A DNA stretch of 64,000 nt from contig NZ_CP119754.1 of the NCBI RefSeq assembly GCF_029319185.1, positions 2,604,001 to 2,668,000 on the forward strand, written 5' to 3'. The position numbers and the translations under genes are program-made. Source of the stretch: Superficieibacter sp. HKU1. GTDB taxonomy: Bacteria > Pseudomonadota > Gammaproteobacteria > Enterobacterales > Enterobacteriaceae. How positions within the stretch are numbered: position 1 is the first letter of the stretch; each line of letters starts with the position of its first letter. Of this stretch, positions 1 through 8,285 are shown piece after piece. The notes beneath the pieces were generated by a model, which did not search any database, was not told the origin of the DNA, and saw only the letters and a program-made list of their open reading frames with translations.

Positions 1-56
1 CGGCGTGCGCGTGGCGGAAGAGGACGCGGTGGGATGACATGCCGTTAGCTGGCGGA

Positions 57-771
57 GATGTTGGCTATGGTGGACGCGATGCCGGGAGGCGGCTTCACCT
101 TGCCCGGCCTACGGTAAAGGTTGAGTCTGGCACTAAGATTGTAGGCCCGGTAAGCACAGCGCCACCGGGCAGGCGGTACGGCGTTGGCTATTGTGGGCGC
201 GATGCCGGAAGCGGCTTCGCCTTGCCCGGCCTACGGTAAAGGTTGAGTCTGGCACTAAGATTGTAGGCCCGGTAAGCGCAGCGCCACCGGGCAGGCGGTA
301 CGGCGTTGGCTATTGTGGGCGCGATGCCGGAAGCGGCTTCGCCTTGCCCGGCCTACGGCAAAGGTTGATTCTGGCACTAAGATTGTAGGCCCGGTAAGCG
401 CAGCGCCACCGGGCAGGCGGTGCGGCGTTGGCTATGGTGGACGCGATGCCGGGAGGCGGCTTCGCCTTGCCCGGCCTACGGTAAAGGTTGAGTCTGGCAC
501 TAAGATTGTAGGCCCGGTAAGCGCAGCGCCACCGGGCAGGCGGTACGGCGTTGGCTATTGTGGGCGCGATGCCGGAAGCGGCTTCGCCTTGCCCGGCCTA
601 CGGCAAAGGTTGATTCTGGCACTAAGATTGTAGGCCCGGTAAGCGCAGCGCCACCGGGCAGGCGGTGCGGCGTTGGCTATGGTGGACGCGATGCCGGGAG
701 GCGGCTTCGCCTTGCCCGGCCTACGGTAAAGGTTGATTCTGGCACTAAGATTGTAGGCCCGGTAAGCGCAG
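57..771. repeat. Tandem REP/BIME array, 122/123-bp units
   Basis: Units begin at 141, 263, 385, 508, 630 and 753, with a partial unit before 141. Each holds two inverted REP-like palindromes: one around gccggaagcggcttcgcc and one around cccggtaagcgcagcgccac. Two flavours alternate: A (122 bp, ctattgtgggcgcgatgccggaa) is seen in a shortened form as ttgtgggcgcg, and B (123 bp) has ggtggacgcg and an extra G. The order is B(partial)-A-A-B-A-B-truncated. The last unit is cut at 771 by the insertion sequence and resumes at 2065-2090. Paired inverted REPs in tandem are classic enterobacterial BIMEs, which bind gyrase and IHF and are mobilised by TnpA-REP proteins. No coding is credible here. Confidence 0.93.
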
Positions 772-2064
772 TGTATGACCGGATACATAGGTGACAGATC
801 AGACCGGGAACATAGGTAACACTTTTAGTCTATCCGGATCATACTCTGGGTTTTTCGATCATAGTACGCAAGCGTTATTCCATTAAAGATGATGGCCTCC
901 AGGCCATCATCCTGTTCTTTCATCATAATGTACTCATCCGTCAACGCTTCACTCAGGAACACCGTCCCCTTTTTACCCATATAAAGTGTTCCCCTCGATT
1001 TCACCCTGTAGACCATTCCTTCTGCCGGATAAGTGTATTCAGGAACCCTGCCATCCCAGTGTCGACCCGAGGGCTGCCACACCGTTCCGGGCGTTGCGCC
1101 CGCCAGTGCTTCATGCGGTCTTTCATAGTTAAACTCCTCCCTGTAATCACTGAACCACCGCTGTTGTTCTTCCATCGTCATGAAGGTGTTACCGTATTTC
1201 ACCGCACTTTTCAGGGAACGGTGCATTCGTTCATGGCGGCCATTTTCTTCCGGATGACCCTTTCTGATGCGTTCCGGTCTGATACCCAGCTTGATTAGCC
1301 AGACGGCAAGGCGACTTAATCCGGCTATACCTGTTCCCGCGAAGGGCTGACCGTTATCGGTTCTGAGCACTTCCGGCAGACCATATTCCAGGAACGCATC
1401 GGTCAGGCACGCTCTGACAAAGGACTCACTCTCCCGGTGTGTTCCCCGGCAGCTCAGCAGATACCGGCTGTGATTGTCGGTCAGGGTGAAGGGATGGCAG
1501 TATTCTCCGCTCAGCAACCTGAACTTACCTTTAAAATCAGCACTCCAGACCTGATTGTTCTCACTGATGGTGGTCAGGGGCTGGCGATTACCCGGCGTTC
1601 TGCGTTTTTTCTTTTTATCCGGGACCAGGCCTTTACGCTTAAGGATATCGCCGATAGTACTGGCAGCAGGTACGGCAAAATCGACATGATGATTGAGTAA
1701 CCACATCCGCAGTTTTTTAGGCCCCCAGTCAGGGTGTTTTTGCCGCAGGGCAGTGAGATGTCCGACGATATCATCCGGAACCGTCCGGGAGTGGGAATGG
1801 GGAGCGCGCGACCGGTCGGAGAGAGATGACAGGTCAGAAGGGTCAAAACGCTCAAGCCATTTGTAACCGGTTTTTCGGCTGATGCCAAAAAGACGGCAAA
1901 GAGCGGAGAAGGAATCCGTACCTGCATGGCAGGCACGGATGAAATCAAGGCGTTGCATAGGTCGGGTCTCAGTCCAGGGCATAGCGAGTCTCCTCTTCTA
2001 TGCCAGTTATAACTGTTACCCATGTATCCGGTCTAAAGTGTTACCCATGTTTCCGGTTCATACC
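772..2064 (-). mobile_element. Complete IS481-family insertion sequence
   Basis: One transposase gene is flanked by imperfect terminal inverted repeats. The left end starts tgtatgaccggatacatagg; the right end, read inward, starts ggtatgaaccggaaacatgg. Each end carries two spaced copies of an accgg(a/g)aacat(a/g)ggtaac-like motif (left 777-830, right about 2012-2060), probably transposase-binding sites. The element interrupts a REP unit: the REP reads to ...gcgcag at 771 and resumes at cagcgcc from 2065, giving an apparent 3-bp CAG duplication. The exact ends are uncertain by one or two bases. The transposase is intact, so the copy may be active. Confidence 0.88.
825..1982 (-). CDS. IS481-family DDE transposase
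   Basis: A 385-residue protein with an N-terminal helix-turn-helix region (about residues 10-75, with LFGISRKTGYKW as recognition helix) followed by an rve-type integrase core. The acidic triad is visible: Asp in WSADFKG, Asp in TDNGQPF, and Glu in the HPEENGRHERMHRSLK segment, which is typical of the IS481 group. The start is an ATG preceded by AGGAG at 7-8 bases. The gene fills the insertion sequence between its inverted repeats and has no frameshift. It catalyses cut-and-paste or copy-out movement of the element; I cannot name the exact ISfinder entry. Confidence 0.93.
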   Translation of the reverse strand: MPWTETRPMQRLDFIRACHAGTDSFSALCRLFGISRKTGYKWLERFDPSDLSSLSDRSRAPHSHSRTVPDDIVGHLTALRQKHPDWGPKKLRMWLLNHHVDFAVPAASTIGDILKRKGLVPDKKKKRRTPGNRQPLTTISENNQVWSADFKGKFRLLSGEYCHPFTLTDNHSRYLLSCRGTHRESESFVRACLTDAFLEYGLPEVLRTDNGQPFAGTGIAGLSRLAVWLIKLGIRPERIRKGHPEENGRHERMHRSLKSAVKYGNTFMTMEEQQRWFSDYREEFNYERPHEALAGATPGTVWQPSGRHWDGRVPEYTYPAEGMVYRVKSRGTLYMGKKGTVFLSEALTDEYIMMKEQDDGLEAIIFNGITLAYYDRKTQSMIRID

Positions 2065-2128
2065 CAGCGCCACCGGGCAGGCGGCACAGGATAAGCAAAT
2101 TGATTAATGATGAGAGCCGTTTTCACTC

Positions 2129-2326
2129 TCAGGAATGCAGTTGCTTTAATTCTCGCTCACTCAAACCGGTGACTTCCAGAATGACGTCGTGCGATATCCC
2201 CTGTTGTAATAAATTACGGGCTATTTTCAGCGCTTCGTTGATTCGCCCTTTTTCCATGCCTTTCTCAATCCCTTTCTCAATCCCTTTCTCAATCCCTTTC
2301 TGTTCCAGTTGTTGTGCAATGGTCAT
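2129..2326 (-). CDS. Putative internal antitoxin RpnS, in-frame start inside rpn
   Basis: An in-frame ATG within the rpn gene would give a 65-residue protein starting MTIAQQLEQ. It is preceded by GGAGAT with eight bases between GGAG and ATG, a strong ribosome binding site for an internal codon. The product would contain the four KG(I/M)E repeats and the helical C-terminus ending ELKQLHS. In studied Rpn systems the C-terminal domain is translated separately as RpnS and inhibits the full-length toxin, with the repeat helix at its dimer interface. The start and its ribosome site are seen here; the antitoxin role is inferred from the family. Confidence 0.7.
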   Translation of the reverse strand: MTIAQQLEQKGIEKGIEKGIEKGMEKGRINEALKIARNLLQQGISHDVILEVTGLSERELKQLHS

Positions 2327-3058
2327 GAGTTTATCTCCGTGCTGCGGCACACGCTGTGCCAGTTCGCGTAAAAAAGCGTCTGCGTCTGCCGATTCCCCTA
2401 CCTGTATAATGTAGTTTACCAGCGATATTACCTGTTGTCCGGTATTGTAATCCGCCCGCAAAACCCGCCCCAGTTTATCAATAAGTTCAATTAAATCGCG
2501 CTGGTAAATGTGTTTTTGTAGCAGGGTGAGCGCCGCCATGCTGCGGTGTTCCATGATCTCATCGTCCGGGATGACCGTGACATCCACCAGCGGAAAGGCA
2601 TTATTGTATAATTTTTCAGCCAACGCAGGGTTATCAAATTCCTGAAGCCAGCACGTTGAGTATGGATAAGGGCTGCGTTTTCCGGCGTAAAACAGAACCG
2701 GGATCACCAATGGTAATTTTTGATGTCCGGCATCCAGATGGCGCTGCATCGCACCGATTGCATACCTCATCAGGCGAAACGCCATATGGCTGTCGGGCCT
2801 GCTTTGATGTTCAATCAGCACATGAATATAGCCATTCCCCGTGGTGGTTTTAAGGCTGTACAGCACATCGCTATAATATGGGCGTAAATCATCTTCAAGA
2901 AACGACCCTGATTCCAGTTTCAGGGTATTTAAATCACAGTGGCTGCGCAGTTCGGTGGGTAAATGTAGTTCCATAAAATCTCTGGCGGTGTCAGGATGCG
3001 CCAGAAACTGTTTAAACATCGCATCGTGGGGAGTTGGTGTGACCTGTTTTTTCGTCAT
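2129..3058 (-). CDS. Rpn-family recombination-promoting nuclease (RpnL)
   Basis: A 309-residue Rpn/YhgA-type protein. The N-terminal 220 residues form a PD-(D/E)XK nuclease domain, with the conserved Asp in YYSDVLYS and the IEHQS motif; the PVLFYAG and YPYS segments are also family hallmarks. A variable C-terminal part contains four consecutive four-residue repeats, KGIE x3 then KGME. E. coli carries several paralogues (RpnA-E). They cleave DNA with little sequence specificity, and published work describes full-length Rpn as a toxin that limits phages and is blocked by its own C-terminal fragment. The gene sits next to REP and IS sequences where E. coli has cvrA downstream of dadX. I cannot assign a specific paralogue letter. 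Confidence 0.9.
   Translation of the reverse strand: MTKKQVTPTPHDAMFKQFLAHPDTARDFMELHLPTELRSHCDLNTLKLESGSFLEDDLRPYYSDVLYSLKTTTGNGYIHVLIEHQSRPDSHMAFRLMRYAIGAMQRHLDAGHQKLPLVIPVLFYAGKRSPYPYSTCWLQEFDNPALAEKLYNNAFPLVDVTVIPDDEIMEHRSMAALTLLQKHIYQRDLIELIDKLGRVLRADYNTGQQVISLVNYIIQVGESADADAFLRELAQRVPQHGDKLMTIAQQLEQKGIEKGIEKGIEKGMEKGRINEALKIARNLLQQGISHDVILEVTGLSERELKQLHS
2252..2299 (-). repeat. Four 12-bp codon repeats encoding KG(I/M)E
   Basis: On the coding strand, aaagggattgag and close variants occur four times in tandem and in frame (48 bp, three KGIE and one KGME). Each unit keeps the reading frame, so slippage would change repeat number without breaking the protein. Such units in Rpn proteins are known to vary in number among strains. 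Confidence 0.85.
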
Positions 3059-3145
3059 GTTCGCGGCTCCTTTGCGTAACCGCTGTATATTACCACAGTG
3101 CTTTATATTTTATAGAGTGCCTTTTTTATTAAGGATGATGACGGT

Positions 3146-3268
3146 ATGCAGAAAAAAATTGGCCTGCTGGTGGTACTGGCGCTGCTGTTACCAGGCAGAT
3201 ACTTCCGTTTCCGGGGCGGGAATTTTACGTTAGATTTACCGATCGGACAGTACATCACCAGCCAATAG
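3146..3268 (+). CDS. Possible 40-residue small membrane or secreted protein
   Basis: ATG at 3146 opens a 40-residue frame starting MQKKIGLLVVLALLLPG, which looks like a signal peptide or a single membrane helix, followed by a short polar tail ending PIGQYITSQ. An AAGGA motif lies about 13 bases upstream, so the ribosome site is only fair. It lies between rpn and dadX, transcribed towards the dadX stop. I do not recognise it. It could be a genuine small protein or the remnant of a larger exported protein. Confidence 0.4.
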   Translation: MQKKIGLLVVLALLLPGRYFRFRGGNFTLDLPIGQYITSQ

Positions 3269-3283
3269 TGACACCACCAAACG

Positions 3284-4354
3284 TTACACCGTCACAACCG
3301 GCACCCGCGCTGCCAGGGCGCACATTAATTCATAACCGATAGTGCCAGCGGCGGCTGCGACCTCATCAATTTTGATCTCCTGTCCCCACAACTCAACCGA
3401 GGTGCCAATACCTGCCTGGGGGCACGGCGTGAGATCAACTGCCAGCATATCCATCGACACCGCGCCAATCAGCCGGGTGCGTACGCCGTCTACCAGCACC
3501 GGCGTGCCGTCAGGTGCGTGGCGCGGATAGCCGTCGGCATAGCCACAGGCGACAATCCCAATCCGCTGCTCTCCACCTGCACGATAACGGCTACCATAGC
3601 CAACTGTGTCTCCTGCTTTCAAATTCTGCACGCCAATGATCTCGCTGCGCAACGTCATCACCGGCTTCAGTCCGCTGTCGGCGATATCCTGCCACTGTCC
3701 GGAAGGCGAGGCGCCGTACAGCACAATCCCCGGACGTACCCAGTCAAAATGGGCTTCCGGATGCCATAACGTCGCCGCCGAATTAGACAGCGAGCGTGGC
3801 GCGTCAATTCCCTCGGCCGCCTGTTCAATATGCTGCATAGCATGAGTAATGCCGTCGGGTTTTTCCGCATCGGCAAAATGCGCCATCAGCGTCAGTCCGC
3901 CGACGTTGCTCAGGCCTCGCAGCTGCTGCCAGACCGTGTGAATGCGATCCGGCATAAAACCGAGACGGTTCATACCGCTGTTGATTTTCAAATAAACATC
4001 CAGCGGCGCATGCAGACGGGCATTCTGAATCACTTTGATTTGCCAGTTACTGTGTATGCTGGTGGTCAACCGGTACTTATCAAACAGCTCCAGTTCATCT
4101 GCGTGGAAAAAGCCTTCCAGCATCAGGATCGGCCCTTTCCAGCCGCGCTCACGTAACAGAATCGCCTCTTCCAGATTAAGCAGCGCAAAGCCATCGGTCG
4201 CGCCTAAGGCGTTCCATACACGATCCAGTCCATGCCCATAGGCGTTTGCCTTAACAACCGACCAGATGCGGGCATCGGGCGCGGCGCGACGAACAATGAG
4301 CAAATTCTGCCGCAGCGCGCTGAGATCCAGCGTGGCAAGAACGGGTCGGGACAT
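3284..4354 (-). CDS. dadX: Catabolic alanine racemase DadX
   Basis: A 356-residue PLP-dependent fold-type III alanine racemase. The PLP lysine lies in VVKANAYGHG near residue 35, and the second catalytic base is the tyrosine in VGYGSRYRAGG near residue 255. It interconverts L- and D-alanine so that DadA can oxidise the D-isomer, feeding pyruvate to central metabolism. It lies 9 bases downstream of dadA on the same strand, forming the dadAX operon. Length equals that of E. coli DadX. The other housekeeping racemase, Alr, is encoded elsewhere. Confidence 0.97.
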   Translation of the reverse strand: MSRPVLATLDLSALRQNLLIVRRAAPDARIWSVVKANAYGHGLDRVWNALGATDGFALLNLEEAILLRERGWKGPILMLEGFFHADELELFDKYRLTTSIHSNWQIKVIQNARLHAPLDVYLKINSGMNRLGFMPDRIHTVWQQLRGLSNVGGLTLMAHFADAEKPDGITHAMQHIEQAAEGIDAPRSLSNSAATLWHPEAHFDWVRPGIVLYGASPSGQWQDIADSGLKPVMTLRSEIIGVQNLKAGDTVGYGSRYRAGGEQRIGIVACGYADGYPRHAPDGTPVLVDGVRTRLIGAVSMDMLAVDLTPCPQAGIGTSVELWGQEIKIDEVAAAAGTIGYELMCALAARVPVVTV

Positions 4355-4363
4355 AACGGCTCC

Positions 4364-5662
4364 TTATGAGTGTGCACCGTGCAAATGCGTGGAAGAGGAC
4401 GGTCTGAAACCCGCCCCGTAGCGCGCCACGCCAAGATCGTCGAACGGAATGGCGGGCGTCCGCCCGGAGATAAGGTCGCTGATAAGCTGGCCGGAGCCGC
4501 AGGCCATGGTCCAGCCCAGCGTACCGTGACCGGTGTTCAGCCACAGATTTTTATACCCCGTGCGTCCGACTATCGGCGTGCCGTCCGGCGTCATCGGTCG
4601 CAGACCGGTCCAGAAGGTTGCCTGTTCAACCTTTCCGCCGCGTGGAAAGAGATCGCGAACCACCATTTCCAGCGTTTCCCGACGCGGCTGCAATAGCTGG
4701 GTATTAAAGCCGACAATTTCCGCCATCCCGCCGACGCGAATACGCTGCTCAAAACGGGTAATAGCAATTTTGTAGGTTTCATCAAGGATAGTTGAAACGG
4801 GCGCACCATCCTCTTCGGCAATGGGAATAGTTAGCGAGTAGCCTTTCAGCGGATAGACCGGAATATCGACCAGCCCTTTGAGTATTGAGGTTGAATACGA
4901 GCCAAAGGCCATGACGTAAGCATCGGCTTTGACGATCTCATCGCCGCATTTCACCGCATAGATTTTATTACTTTCATACAGTAGCCGATCTACTGGCGTG
5001 TTATAGCGGAAGACCACGCCTGCCTGTTGCGCCATGTCCGCCAGACGCTGACTGAAAAGCTGGCAGTCGCCGGTTTCGTCATTAGGCAGCCGCAGCCCAC
5101 CGGTGAGACGGTGCGAGACCTCCGCCAGCGCAGGCTCGGCTTCCGCCAGACGACTGGCTTCCAGCAACTGATACGGCACGCCCGCCTCTTCCAGCACCGC
5201 AATATCCCGCGCGGCATTTTCATACTGCTGCGCGGTGCGGAATAACTGAAGCGTGCCCCCCTGCCGTCCTTCGTACTGAATGCCAGTCTCAGCACGCAGC
5301 ACCTTCAGGCAATCGCGACTATACTCGGCCAGACGCACCATCCGCCCTTTATTTTCCATATAGTGCCGGGTGTCGCAGTTGCGCAGCATTTGCCACATCC
5401 ATTTGAGCTGTGACGGCGTGCCGTCGAGGGAGATGGCCAGCGGCGCATGACGCTGAAACATCCACTTGATCGCCTTGAGCGGCACACCGGGCGCGGCCCA
5501 CGGTGCAGCATAGCCGGGGGAAATTTGTCCGGCGTTGGCGGCGCTGGTCTCCAGTGCCGGGCCGGATGCCCTGTCGATCACCGTTACGTCGTGCCCTGCC
5601 TGACGTAAATACCAGGCGCTGGTCACGCCTACGACGCCACTTCCCAGTACGACAACGTGCAT
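4364..5662 (-). CDS. dadA: D-amino acid dehydrogenase small subunit DadA
   Basis: A 432-residue FAD-dependent D-amino acid dehydrogenase. The N-terminus shows the dinucleotide-binding pattern VVLGSGVVGVTSAWYL; the C-terminal part has the DAO-type signature near GLRPMTPDGTPIVG and ends HLHGAHS as in E. coli. It oxidises D-alanine to pyruvate at the inner membrane and passes electrons to the respiratory chain. I use the ATG at 5662 rather than the GTG two codons upstream, because GGAG lies five bases before it and the resulting length matches E. coli. A CRP site lies about 90 bases upstream. Confidence 0.97.
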   Translation of the reverse strand: MHVVVLGSGVVGVTSAWYLRQAGHDVTVIDRASGPALETSAANAGQISPGYAAPWAAPGVPLKAIKWMFQRHAPLAISLDGTPSQLKWMWQMLRNCDTRHYMENKGRMVRLAEYSRDCLKVLRAETGIQYEGRQGGTLQLFRTAQQYENAARDIAVLEEAGVPYQLLEASRLAEAEPALAEVSHRLTGGLRLPNDETGDCQLFSQRLADMAQQAGVVFRYNTPVDRLLYESNKIYAVKCGDEIVKADAYVMAFGSYSTSILKGLVDIPVYPLKGYSLTIPIAEEDGAPVSTILDETYKIAITRFEQRIRVGGMAEIVGFNTQLLQPRRETLEMVVRDLFPRGGKVEQATFWTGLRPMTPDGTPIVGRTGYKNLWLNTGHGTLGWTMACGSGQLISDLISGRTPAIPFDDLGVARYGAGFRPSSSTHLHGAHS

Positions 5663-5747
5663 ATCCACTCCATCATGAGTAAAAGAACAATCGTCTGATT
5701 ACAAATTGATAACTCAGATGAAAATATTATTCAACATTCGACTTTTT

Positions 5748-5769
5748 TATGGTGAGCTACCTCACATCA
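5748..5769. promoter_or_regulatory. Predicted CRP site of dadAX
   Basis: On the dadA strand the core reads TGTGA-GGTAGC-TCACC, one base from the CRP consensus TGTGA-N6-TCACA. E. coli dadA is known to be activated by CRP and controlled by Lrp. The rest of the 320-bp dadA-ycgB interval is AT-rich and presumably carries both divergent promoters and Lrp contacts. Confidence 0.75.
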
Positions 5770-5983
5770 TGCCCGTCAGCTATGGCAAGCCCGCTTTTGG
5801 CATCTCCTGCTGGAGGATATTTTTATCCAGCATAAAAAACCGGAAAAAAATAGTTTTTTATTATGTTGCTCTGGAAAGGCGGTAAAGAAAAGATTTCTTA
5901 CCCTGCACGCATTTTATCCGGTGTTCTATGCTTGAAATGAGGCTCTCCAGACAGAGAGGGCCGCCAACAATGAGGGCGCGCTA

Positions 5984-7516
5984 ATGGCAACGATTGATTC
6001 CATGAATAAGGACACGATACGTTTGAGCGATGGACCCGACTGGACGTTTGAGCTGCTGGAAGTGTATCTCCAGGAGATTGACCGCGTCGCAAAGCACTAT
6101 CGGCTGGATACCTACCCGCACCAGATTGAAGTCATCACCTCTGAGCAGATGATGGACGCCTATTCCAGCGTCGGGATGCCGATTAACTATCCGCACTGGT
6201 CGTTCGGTAAAAAATTCATTGAGACGGAGCGACTGTATAAGCACGGTCAGCAGGGGCTGGCGTATGAGATTGTGATCAACTCCAATCCCTGCATCGCCTA
6301 TCTGATGGAAGAAAATACCATTACCATGCAGGCGCTGGTGATGGCGCATGCCTGCTACGGCCATAACTCCTTCTTTAAAAATAATTATCTGTTTCGCAGC
6401 TGGACCGACGCCAGCTCCATCGTCGATTATCTGATTTTCGCGCGCAACTACATCACCCAGTGTGAAGAGCGTTACGGTGTGGATGAAGTCGAGAAGCTAC
6501 TCGACTCCTGTCATGCGTTGATGAATTACGGTGTGGACCGCTACAAACGTCCGCAGAAAATCTCGCTTCAGGAGGAGAAAGCGCGGCAAAAAAGCCGTGA
6601 AGAGTATCTGCAAAGCCAGGTGAATACCCTGTGGCGCACGCTGCCCAAACGCGAAGAAGAAAGAGCGGTAATTGAAGCGCGCCGCTATCCTTCCGAGCCG
6701 CAGGAGAATCTGCTCTATTTTATGGAGAAAAATGCGCCGCTGCTCGAACCATGGCAGCGTGAAATCCTGCGTATTGTGCGCAAGGTCAGCCAGTATTTCT
6801 ATCCGCAAAAACAGACGCAGGTGATGAACGAAGGCTGGGCAACGTTCTGGCACTACACCATTCTCAATCATCTTTATGATGAAGGGAAAGTGACCGAACG
6901 GTTTATGCTGGAGTTTTTGCACAGCCACACTAACGTGATTTTCCAGCCGCCGTATAACAGTCAGTGGTATAGCGGTATTAATCCTTATGCGCTGGGATTT
7001 GCGATGTTCCAGGACATCAAACGGATTTGCCAGTCGCCGACGGAAGAGGATAAATACTGGTTCCCGGATATTGCCGGTTCCGACTGGCTGGAAACGCTGC
7101 ATTTCGCGATGCGTGATTTCAAAGACGAGAGTTTTATCAGCCAGTTCCTGTCGCCAAAGGTAATGCGCGATTTCCGCCTGTTTAGCGTGGTGGATGACGA
7201 TCACCATAATTATCTGGAGATCTCCGCCATTCATAATGAAGAAGGCTATCGTGAACTGCGCTCGCGTCTCTCCTCGCAGTATAACCTGAGCAACCTTGAG
7301 CCGAATATTCAGGTCTGGAATGTGGACCTGCGCGGCGACCGTTCGCTGACCCTGCGCTATATTCCGCACAATCGCGTACCGCTGGATAAGGGGCGGCGCG
7401 AGGTGTTGAAACACGTGCATCGTCTGTGGGGATTTGATGTGCAGCTGGAACAGCAGAATGCCGATGGCAGCATTGAACTGCTGGAGCGGAGTTCGTCGAA
7501 GATGAGTTCGCTGTAA
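5984..7516 (+). CDS. ycgB: SpoVR family protein YcgB
   Basis: A 510-residue SpoVR-family protein, the same length as E. coli YcgB and nearly identical over most of it. Visible conserved stretches are HACYGHNSFFKNNYLF, MNEGWATFWHY and PPYNSQWYSGINPYALG. Its molecular function is not established. In enterics it belongs to the stationary-phase (RpoS) regulon and is often linked with the kinase YeaG and with YeaH. It is divergent from dadA and convergent with fadR, with a hairpin between. Confidence 0.96.
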   Translation: MATIDSMNKDTIRLSDGPDWTFELLEVYLQEIDRVAKHYRLDTYPHQIEVITSEQMMDAYSSVGMPINYPHWSFGKKFIETERLYKHGQQGLAYEIVINSNPCIAYLMEENTITMQALVMAHACYGHNSFFKNNYLFRSWTDASSIVDYLIFARNYITQCEERYGVDEVEKLLDSCHALMNYGVDRYKRPQKISLQEEKARQKSREEYLQSQVNTLWRTLPKREEERAVIEARRYPSEPQENLLYFMEKNAPLLEPWQREILRIVRKVSQYFYPQKQTQVMNEGWATFWHYTILNHLYDEGKVTERFMLEFLHSHTNVIFQPPYNSQWYSGINPYALGFAMFQDIKRICQSPTEEDKYWFPDIAGSDWLETLHFAMRDFKDESFISQFLSPKVMRDFRLFSVVDDDHHNYLEISAIHNEEGYRELRSRLSSQYNLSNLEPNIQVWNVDLRGDRSLTLRYIPHNRVPLDKGRREVLKHVHRLWGFDVQLEQQNADGSIELLERSSSKMSSL

Positions 7517-7526
7517 GATGGAGCGT

Positions 7527-7554
7527 GCCGGGTGAGCGTCGAGCCTCACCCGGC
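7527..7554. terminator. REP-like hairpin between ycgB and fadR
   Basis: A 10-bp stem gccgggtgag/ctcacccggc lies just after the ycgB stop and before the convergent fadR stop. There is no T-run, so it looks more like a single REP palindrome used as a convergent boundary than a classic intrinsic terminator. Confidence 0.6.
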
Positions 7555-7565
7555 CAGTCCGTAAA

Positions 7566-8285
7566 TTATCGGCCCTGAATAGCTAAATCACCCGGCAACG
7601 TTTTTTGCATCCGATGCCAGATCTCACCGCTTTCACGTCCGTAGCGACGGATCGTTTCATACACCTGCTCATGCAGGTTCTGCTCGCAAAGCTCCACCAG
7701 CCGATGATAAAACCCCAGCGCCAGACTGCGAGCTTCCGGATTGGCGAAATAGTGGCGACCAATGCGCGTATAAAGCCCTTTCATGCCGTTGAGGATCAGG
7801 CCATAAATCGGATTGCCGGACGCAAAGGCCAGCCCGCGGAAGATATTGTAATCCAGCTCAGCAAAAGCGTCGGCGTGATCTTCAATTGCCCTGGCGCTAT
7901 TCAACACCTCCAGCGCACGCTCCGGATGCTGACGGAAGGCGGTGCGGATAAAGATGGTTGAAATATTGGTGCGTACCGAGAGCAAATTGTCGATCAGCTG
8001 CGGGACGCTTTCATGATCGAGGCGCGCCAGCGTTTCGAGAATATTCAGACCGGACGTTTCCCAGAAATTATTCACTTTTGTCGGCTTACCGTGCTGAATG
8101 GTCAGCCAGCCATCACGTGCCAGGCGTTGCAATACTTCACGTAAAGTTGTGCGCGTTACGCCAATTAATTCAGAGAGTTCGCGTTCAGCAGGCAGGATAG
8201 ATCCCGGAGGGAAACGGCTATTCCAGATGCTTTCAATAATGTACTCTTCAGCGAAACCCGCCGGGCTTTGCGCCTTAATTACCAT
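7566..8285 (-). CDS. fadR: Fatty acid metabolism regulator FadR
   Basis: A 239-residue GntR-family regulator. The N-terminal winged helix (residues 1-75) includes ERELSELIGVTRTTLREVLQ; the C-terminal all-helical domain binds long-chain acyl-CoA. It represses beta-oxidation genes such as fadD (a matching operator is visible at 22736-22752) and activates fabA and fabB. I chose the ATG giving MVIKAQSP, which matches the E. coli length; an in-frame start 12 codons upstream is possible but would extend the protein beyond the family. The partner nhaB, normally divergent from fadR, is absent. Confidence 0.97.
   Translation of the reverse strand: MVIKAQSPAGFAEEYIIESIWNSRFPPGSILPAERELSELIGVTRTTLREVLQRLARDGWLTIQHGKPTKVNNFWETSGLNILETLARLDHESVPQLIDNLLSVRTNISTIFIRTAFRQHPERALEVLNSARAIEDHADAFAELDYNIFRGLAFASGNPIYGLILNGMKGLYTRIGRHYFANPEARSLALGFYHRLVELCEQNLHEQVYETIRRYGRESGEIWHRMQKTLPGDLAIQGR

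Noticed and set aside
57..771. The regular repeats could suggest a CRISPR array.
   Set aside because: The repeated unit is the full 122/123 bp with no variable spacers, no cas genes lie near, and the units contain typical REP palindromes.
39..794. Several frames of 60-110 codons running through the first 800 bases on both strands.
   Set aside because: They repeat with the 122/123-bp unit, have no ribosome sites and follow from REP palindromes; this is noncoding repeat DNA.
6497..7549. A 350-codon frame antisense to ycgB.
   Set aside because: ycgB is a clear conserved gene on the other strand; the antisense frame has no family features or ribosome site and reflects codon bias.
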